A stretch of 64,000 nt of DNA from Brevipalpus yothersi. Taxonomy: Eukaryota; Arthropoda; Arachnida; Trombidiformes; Tenuipalpidae. The notes under the pieces are model-generated. The model did not search any database. It was not told where the DNA came from and saw only the letters and a list, made by a program, of their open reading frames with translations. Shown here one piece after another: positions 58,773 to 64,000 of this stretch. Location: NCBI GenBank assembly GCA_003956705.1, contig QZCP01000556.1:1-64000 (forward strand), in the 5' to 3' direction. Within the stretch, counting starts at the first letter, position 1. Every line of letters starts with the position of its first letter. The translations under genes and the position numbers were made by a program.

Positions 58773-59321
58773 CTTTCAAATATACTACCAATTAAATCCA
58801 ATCAATATAAATACAATTCAATCAGTTGAAAATTTAAATCTTTTATCAGAAGATGAATGTTTAACGAACAAGTTTCAACAACAACATTCAAATATCGACA
58901 CAAAAAAAATTGATCAACACACTTTGCACGCTGTTTTACGAAATGTGTTGAGCAGCGCTCCAAGTTCAAGTTAAGAGTTGAGACAATGAAATTGATAAAA
59001 TTTTGGATCAAGAATTGTTCGAATTGAAGCATGAAAATTTGCGAATATTTTACGAATAAGGTGTATGAATGAGAATTTTGTGGTGAAAAATCAGTGCAAA
59101 CTAGCTGAATTAATCAGAAAAATAAAAGTAAGATTTAATAGAATAGGCGGAGCTAGAGAATATTGTCAAATTTTGAAAAATGAAAATAAACAAAAATCAA
59201 GAATCCTTTAGTTATTGATTAAAGACAATTATGAACACCAGTGAGTTTTAAGGATCAACAGTATATTGATACCACTTGTACATTTTTTTCCATTTGTGTG
59301 ATAATAATAACCAATTTTAGC
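58773..59321. promoter_or_regulatory. Divergent promoter region TMA7/PMCA
   Basis: About 550 bp between two opposite start codons. A TTTTAG immediately before the PMCA ATG at 59322 could be a 3' splice site of a 5' UTR intron. No definite core promoter motif is visible. Confidence 0.4.
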
Positions 59322-59802
59322 ATGCAATCGAAATCAGGATCAGAATTTTCTGTTACCGCCAAGCAACTACGTGAACTTATGGAATTTCGTGGTGCTGAAG
59401 CGGTGACAAAGCTTGAAAAAGATTTCGGTGGTATACAAAATTTGTGCAAACTATTGAAAACCGATCAAAATAATGGTATACCCAACGATCCAGCAGTCCT
59501 GGAACTGCGTCGAAAAACTTTCGGCTCCAATGTTACACCTCCAAAGCCACCGAAAACATTTTGTCAGCATGTATGTCATGCTTTGCAAGACACTACTCTT
59601 ATTATTCTCGAAATTGCTGCTGCCATATCTCTAGTGTTGTCCTTATATTCACCACCGGAAGAGGAAGGAAAAAAAATACATCCAACAGAAGCCGAAGAGG
59701 AACATGCAAGCTGGATCGAAGGTGCAGCTATTCTAGTCAGTGTGTTTATTGTTGTCTTTATCACTGCCATTAATGATTATGAGAAAGAGAAACAATTTCG
59801 AG
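59322..59802 (+). CDS. Plasma-membrane Ca2+-ATPase, N-terminal coding exon
   Basis: One exon of 160 codons plus one base, ending at a GT donor (CAATTTCGAG|GTAAAT). The N-terminal cytosolic part (SVTAKQLRELMEFRGAEAV, RRKTFGSNVTPPKPPKTF) is followed by TM1 (TLIILEIAAAISLVLSLY) and TM2 (WIEGAAILVSVFIVVFITAI) and then NDYEKEKQFRG. These are clear P2B pump features. The family is normally about 1100-1200 residues, with the actuator, phosphorylation (DKTGT) and calmodulin-binding parts further on. None of these is visible in the remaining 4.2 kb. Either the next exon lies beyond the window, with IFT57 nested in the intron, or this is a truncated copy. The splice donor at exactly the place where the coding homology should continue favours a real gene with a long intron. 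Reading through gives a stop at 59834. Confidence 0.85.
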
Positions 59803-60724
59803 GTAAATCAACATCATCTTCTTCACCTCATTAGTTCATTGATTTGTAATCAAAGACACACTTGAATCAATAGTTGCTCAATCAGAAAATGGATTGCAAA
59901 AGCTCTAGACACACTTTGTGCTTTGCTGTAGAGGAGAACAATTTCTCTAAATCATCAAAGTGTGTTCTCGATTTACGTTTTGAGAGAATTCCGAAAACCA
60001 CTCTGACGTCTTTCATTTCGGAAGAAAAACTTTTTGCGTCACTGTAAATACCAGTCATAAGCCCACCCCTGTGGTGAATTACAATTAGTCCCTGTACTCG
60101 GCTATAAGCCCATGGGCTTATAGCTATTGGCCCTTTCCTTCAAAAATGACCCTTTTTTGGAAAGCTTTCTCGACGTTTTTAGTGGGCTTAAAAGCGTGAA
60201 AAACTGGTATATCCGAAAAACTACATACTGACTATATTCATGAACTTCATGGTAGGTTTATCTTTCTGATTATTTGAAATCTATTTTGCTGTTAGAAGAG
60301 TCTCTCTCTTTCTCTCCCTCTTCTAGAAGATATTGATGATCCAGATTCACTGAAAAAACTTCCATAACTCATAGAGAATAATCTTTATCTCTCTTCATTT
60401 CCGTTGTATTTGAAAAGATAAGACCGCTCGAACATTTTCCCATGTAACTCTTTTTTGATTCACTCCAGAGATTTTGTCAGAAAATTTGTTGTCTTTATTG
60501 AGCTAACTTCTTCGAGCTGATGAATTATGAAGAACTGAAAATTTAGATAGGAGAACAGGAAGTTCATAAATTTTTGAAATATATTCATTTCTTCCAAAAA
60601 TACTACCATCAAATGCAATCACAAGAAGAATCTTGAGTTGGTTAAAGAAACAACCTCAAACGTTATTGATATTTTAACGATCAAACGAAATCATAAAATC
60701 GTCAGCAAAATGTGCTTCTATACA
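59803..60724. other. Presumed PMCA intron start, with palindrome
   Basis: No exon is recognised. It contains the perfect palindrome at 60101-60124 and a TC-rich patch at 60300-60325. If the PMCA model is right this is intronic on the plus strand and the 3' flank of IFT57 on the minus strand. Confidence 0.45.
60101..60124. repeat. 24-bp perfect palindrome
   Basis: The sequence from GCTATAAGCCC to GGGCTTATAGC is fully self-complementary over 24 bp with ATGGGC/GCCCAT at the centre. Further TAAGCCC/GGGCTTA words occur nearby, at about 60058 and 60184. Confidence 0.9.
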
Positions 60725-62043
60725 TCAAAAAACACTGCTAGTATACTTTCGCGTGAAATTTTGTTTAGAAATTGCATCTTTTGTTACCTCTGCAAGACGT
60801 ATTTTGAGGAGTGTATGTAAGGAAACTCCAATTCTTACATCGATAAAAACTACCTCTTGTTTCATCTTTTGAACAGCTTTCCTCAGGTTAAGTAGCGGAG
60901 TTCCATCGGTCATTGAATTGCCTCGCTCTTCCATCTCTTCTTTGACTGACGTCAATTCATCACTAATTTCTGATAATTGGCGAGACTTGCTAGTCAAGCC
61001 ACCGCTAACTTGCTTATAGTTATCAGCAGCTTGATCAAGATTATTTTTCAGTGAAATATATTCATTAATTTGAGTTCCCAATTGGAGTTGAAGATAGTTT
61101 TCTCGAGAGGAAATTTTTTCCATACTCTTGATGGCTTCACTTTTCACTCTGGTTAAGTGTTGCTCGATGATTGAGAAAGATTTTTCCATCTCTTTCTGCA
61201 ATGTATGTATTTCTTGAGTTCTATTGCGCCAATCTGATCGATTTTCATTGAATCTTATCGTTGACTTTAATTGCGGAAGAACTCTTTCGACTTCAAGTTT
61301 CCAATCTTGTTCATTCACCGAAAATTTACCATCAGAATTGAGCATCTCATATGGAACATTCTCTTTTCCATCAGCTCCCTCATTATCACTTTCAATCAAT
61401 CCATCTCCTGTTAAAGTTTCATGTAAATAATCATTAGTCATCTCTATGCTCTCAGCTTCCTCTAATGTCTGCCCATCATCGTCATTCAATTCCTCGAATT
61501 CAGACCCTCCCACTGTGTCCTTGATATTAATTGAGCTCGAAGGAGTGTAATTTTTAGCCAAAGCATCATCAGCGAGCTTATTTAAGATTGCAATCACTTC
61601 ATATCCGAAACCTTGCTTCAACTTATGAGGAGGAAATGATGTCGAGGTTACACTCTCATCCAATTGATGAACCGAGTCCACAATTGAGTGAATTATCACA
61701 TTAGGATCTTCAAAATCTTGAGGATTAAAATCAACACTCATACTGAGGTGACACTTGTCTTTGATAAGCCATGATGCTAAACAGGAGAAGAGATAAAATT
61801 GTTCACCAGGATTGGTTTGTACCGCGAAATAGTAGCTACAAAAAAATGAATAATTTGATGAGAACTTTTGATGAATGAAAAATTTCCATGCAATACTTAC
61901 CGATGAATAGGCTGAAATTTGAATTGACTACAAAAATCATCTTGATATCCAAGCAGAACGAGTTTATCGGTCAAATTATGAGATGCTTGAAAATTTGACA
62001 TAAAATGATAACCTGGGCTGAGTGTGTCATCTTCTTGAGACAT
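60725..62043 (-). CDS. IFT57: Intraflagellar transport protein 57
   Basis: Two minus-strand exons, 61901-62043 and 60725-61835, with a 65-bp GT-AG intron, give 417 residues; vertebrate IFT57 has about 430. The N-terminal calponin-homology-like domain shows LTDKLVLLGYQDDF, FAVQTNPGEQFYLFSCLASW and PPHKLKQGFGYEVIAILNKL. A central acidic linker follows (EFEELNDDDGQTLEEAE). The coiled-coil half begins at WKLEVERVLPQLKSTIRFNE and includes MEKISSRENYL, the GGLTSKSRQLSEISDELTSV stretch and EMEERGNSMTDGTPL. IFT57 is an IFT-B peripheral subunit used in building cilia, in arthropods mainly in sensory neurons. The C-terminal 20 residues after KIRLAE may be read-through of a weak donor, but no better exon is visible. 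Confidence 0.94.
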
Positions 62044-62164
62044 TTTGAATTGGATTTGTTCGTAAATCCGAAGCTTAGATTAAGACTTTTAGCTAGTACA
62101 ATATAGAGTATTCGACATTGCTTCGTTTGTTGTCGAATGATCAAAACCATGGTTACAACCTTAT

Positions 62165-62884
62165 GTTATGAATGTTCTGTCAGCTATCGGCTGATGGGAT
62201 AAGGATCCACAATTTTTCATACATGATGATTCCAGTATTCTGAGGAGGAAGCAGATCGGTGAGATGGATAGGGAAACTGTCATGATGATGAACAAAATCC
62301 AGAGAGAGAAAAAAAACGGGATATCGAGTTTGTTCTGGATGAGTGCAAACACCTTTACTTCTTCCCACAATCGTTGGATGAACTGAGCTGAACAGTCGAG
62401 TAGCATTCAGCACAATGGAATTTTTTTTGCCCACAATCACCTGGAGAGCGAATAAATTTGTATGCGGGTTGCTGGCATAGATTCGCTTTTTTTTAATTGT
62501 ATTGGGAGCATATTCAGGCCTAGATAATAGAGGAGCATGAAAATGAAAATTTATCATCCAATCTTGTCAACACACAGACACACAGACAAGTAAGTCGATT
62601 GTCTATGGTGTGAATTATTAGTATTACTAATGTTATTATTATCTTTACTCACCGAATATCGCCTTGACGGATATAATCATAGACTGTAAGAATTGAATTC
62701 CAATCAGTTAAGACTACTGGTTACCTTATCTATGTTGACAGGAGAGAGAGAGAGAGAGCGAAGATGAAACCCATGAACATGGAGATATTAGTATGGATTG
62801 GGAAAAGGTGGATGGGTGGATGAATAGATTATCTTGAATACATACCCAACAGTTTGATTTGGGAGAAGAATGAGACCTGAACAT
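62165..62884 (-). pseudogene. Decayed partial duplicate of HGS (5' exons)
   Basis: Minus-strand counterparts of all four HGS exons, with the introns, are recognisable: exon 1 at 62846-62884, exon 2 at 62653-62729, exon 3 at 62441-62519 and the beginning of exon 4 at about 62165-62239. The exon 2 copy lacks 8 bp and runs into an immediate TGA (AGTCTTAACTGA). Exon 1 has a small insertion that shifts the frame. Exon 3 carries one extra codon. The exon 3 donor has changed from GTAAGT to GTGATT. Similarity stops about 25 codons into exon 4, so FYVE and everything after are missing. Because introns are kept, this came from DNA-level duplication and not retrotransposition. The upstream flank matches too, to about 63360. 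Confidence 0.88.
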
Positions 62885-63360
62885 TGGTTTATGATTGAGT
62901 TCTATAATAAGGTATTGACGCACATAGGCAATATAATGCGACACTCTTGATAATTCCAGTGAAAAGGCAATGATATTATGATTTGATTGACTAAAATCAA
63001 GGGGCATGTTCACAAGACCAACGAGAAAAAGATAAGACTAGTGGTAGCATTAACTACCGATTGTTTGAGTAGATAATTTATTTCCCATTTTCGTCATGAT
63101 GTGACAATTATTCACACCTCGAAAAAAAAATCATTTCACCTAGGGAAGCTAAAAAATTTGACTTTCTATGGAAGTTATTTAAGAATTACTCATCCCAAAA
63201 CTTTTACTCAACAAAAACTTTTTTTCACATCAAACTATTTCGTCATCTTAAATAACAGCTGATTTACTTTGTCTAGGCTGAGATGGCGACACAGTTGAGA
63301 TCGAATTTTTTTCCGAAGATTTTCGAAAACTTTTCTTTTTCTGCTTATTTTGAAAGTTTT
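62885..63360. repeat. Duplicated upstream flank of HGS
   Basis: Matches 49103-49640 in patches: CTAAAATCAA, GATAAGACT, TAACTACCGAT-GTTTGA and AGATGGCGACACA occur in the same order and orientation. It therefore includes the ancestral HGS promoter region. The copy is shorter and more diverged than the exonic part. Confidence 0.7.
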
Positions 63361-64000
63361 CGAAATGAAATGAAATTTGAGATTCAAATGATTTGATTTA
63401 ATTGATTTGTGATTTAATTTTTTCCCACCAAATTATTAGTTTAATGCAAACGTACATGCTGATAAAAAGTAAAGGGAGCGCGTCAAGTCAAAAAGTGTGT
63501 GTGTGTGTTTCTCTCTCCCGGACATGAGCTGTAATGTAATGACAAGAAGGGAGAAAAGAGTAAGATTGATTTCGGCTTGAACATGATCATCAACACACAT
63601 TTTTGCCTCAGTTATCAAGCGTAAAGCTTCTGTCACACATCGAATTTTGAGCCATCTCACTGTCGGGGACAGGCAAAGACAGTGCGAGAGAAAGATAAAA
63701 AAAGAAAGAAAGAGAGAAAGAGAGTGAGATATATAATGCAACACACAAATCGTGAGTGATAGAACGAAAAATAATCATCAAAATTGTCTTCATCGAGTTT
63801 TGTAATTGAGTTCACAAACTTACACATCTGATCTCATCCCATCATCATCAATATCATCATCATCACACACACACATACACTTTCTCCTCTTTTTTTCACT
63901 CTCTCTCTCTCTTCTCTGTATCATTTATTCCGCCTGCAGAGAGATAGGAGGAGATCAGTGGAAAGAGAGAGAGAAGAAGAAGAAAAAACTTGTTCAGTTT
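63361..64000. other. Right-edge region without a supported gene
   Basis: AT-rich with GA/TC, GT and CA simple repeats (for example GTGTGTGTGTGT near 63497 and (ATC)n near 63840). Minus-strand frames here are repeat-derived. No PMCA exon is recognised. Confidence 0.45.

Noticed and set aside
62165..62884. Possibility that the HGS duplicate is a functional short VHS-only gene
   Set aside because: Exon 2 contains an immediate stop after an 8-bp deletion, exon 1 is frameshifted and one donor is degraded.
1..64000. CRISPR array, bacterial operons or prophage
   Set aside because: The window is clearly eukaryotic (spliced genes, ribosomal protein eL24, Mediator, IFT). The repeats are microsatellites without unique spacers of constant length.

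Overview
The window is AT-rich eukaryotic nuclear DNA with GT-AG introns, many of them under 100 bp, and conserved animal genes that include ciliary, Mediator and ESCRT components. Gene content, compactness, Asn/Gln runs and heavy GA/TC microsatellites suggest an arthropod, most likely an acariform mite. That placement is inference; no single gene proves it. The sequence contains one assembly gap of 55 N (30475-30529) inside a GA repeat.

Layout. (1) Positions 1-14.6 kb hold no gene I can support. This stretch is packed with (GA)n/(TC)n, (GAA)n and (CA)n tracts. (2) Positions 14.6-30 kb hold a two-exon protein of unknown function, RUVBL1/pontin, a prothymosin-like acidic protein, ribosomal protein eL24 (-), OTUD5 deubiquitinase, a CRAL-TRIO lipid-binding protein and a cyclophilin (-) with two possible starts. 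(3) Positions 32-43.5 kb hold a TM6SF1/2 homologue, followed by an accessory region. That region has four members of an unrecognised secreted four-cysteine family (one on -, three in a + tandem array) and a cathepsin B-like gene that has lost its catalytic cysteine. (4) Positions 44-64 kb are dense housekeeping: CCDC97, TIM21 (-), HGS/Hrs (-), a BED-finger protein derived from a hAT transposase, N-acetylneuraminate lyase (-), MED9, SUGCT-type CoA-transferase (-), TMA7 (-), the first coding exon(s) of a PMCA calcium pump, IFT57 (-), and a decayed duplicate of the 5' part of HGS.

Most genes are unrelated housekeeping functions packed head-to-head or tail-to-tail. The exception is 33.9-43.5 kb, where lineage-specific secreted proteins cluster. 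The three + family copies share flanking DNA. Two of them share a 286-bp core with 3 differences, while their ends have diverged, which looks like recent duplication plus gene conversion. Together with the adjacent dead protease this is the part of the window most likely to be undescribed.

Exon boundaries were derived by hand from splice consensus, reading frame and remembered family length. Each multi-exon entry is given as a span from start codon to stop codon, with exons listed in the evidence.
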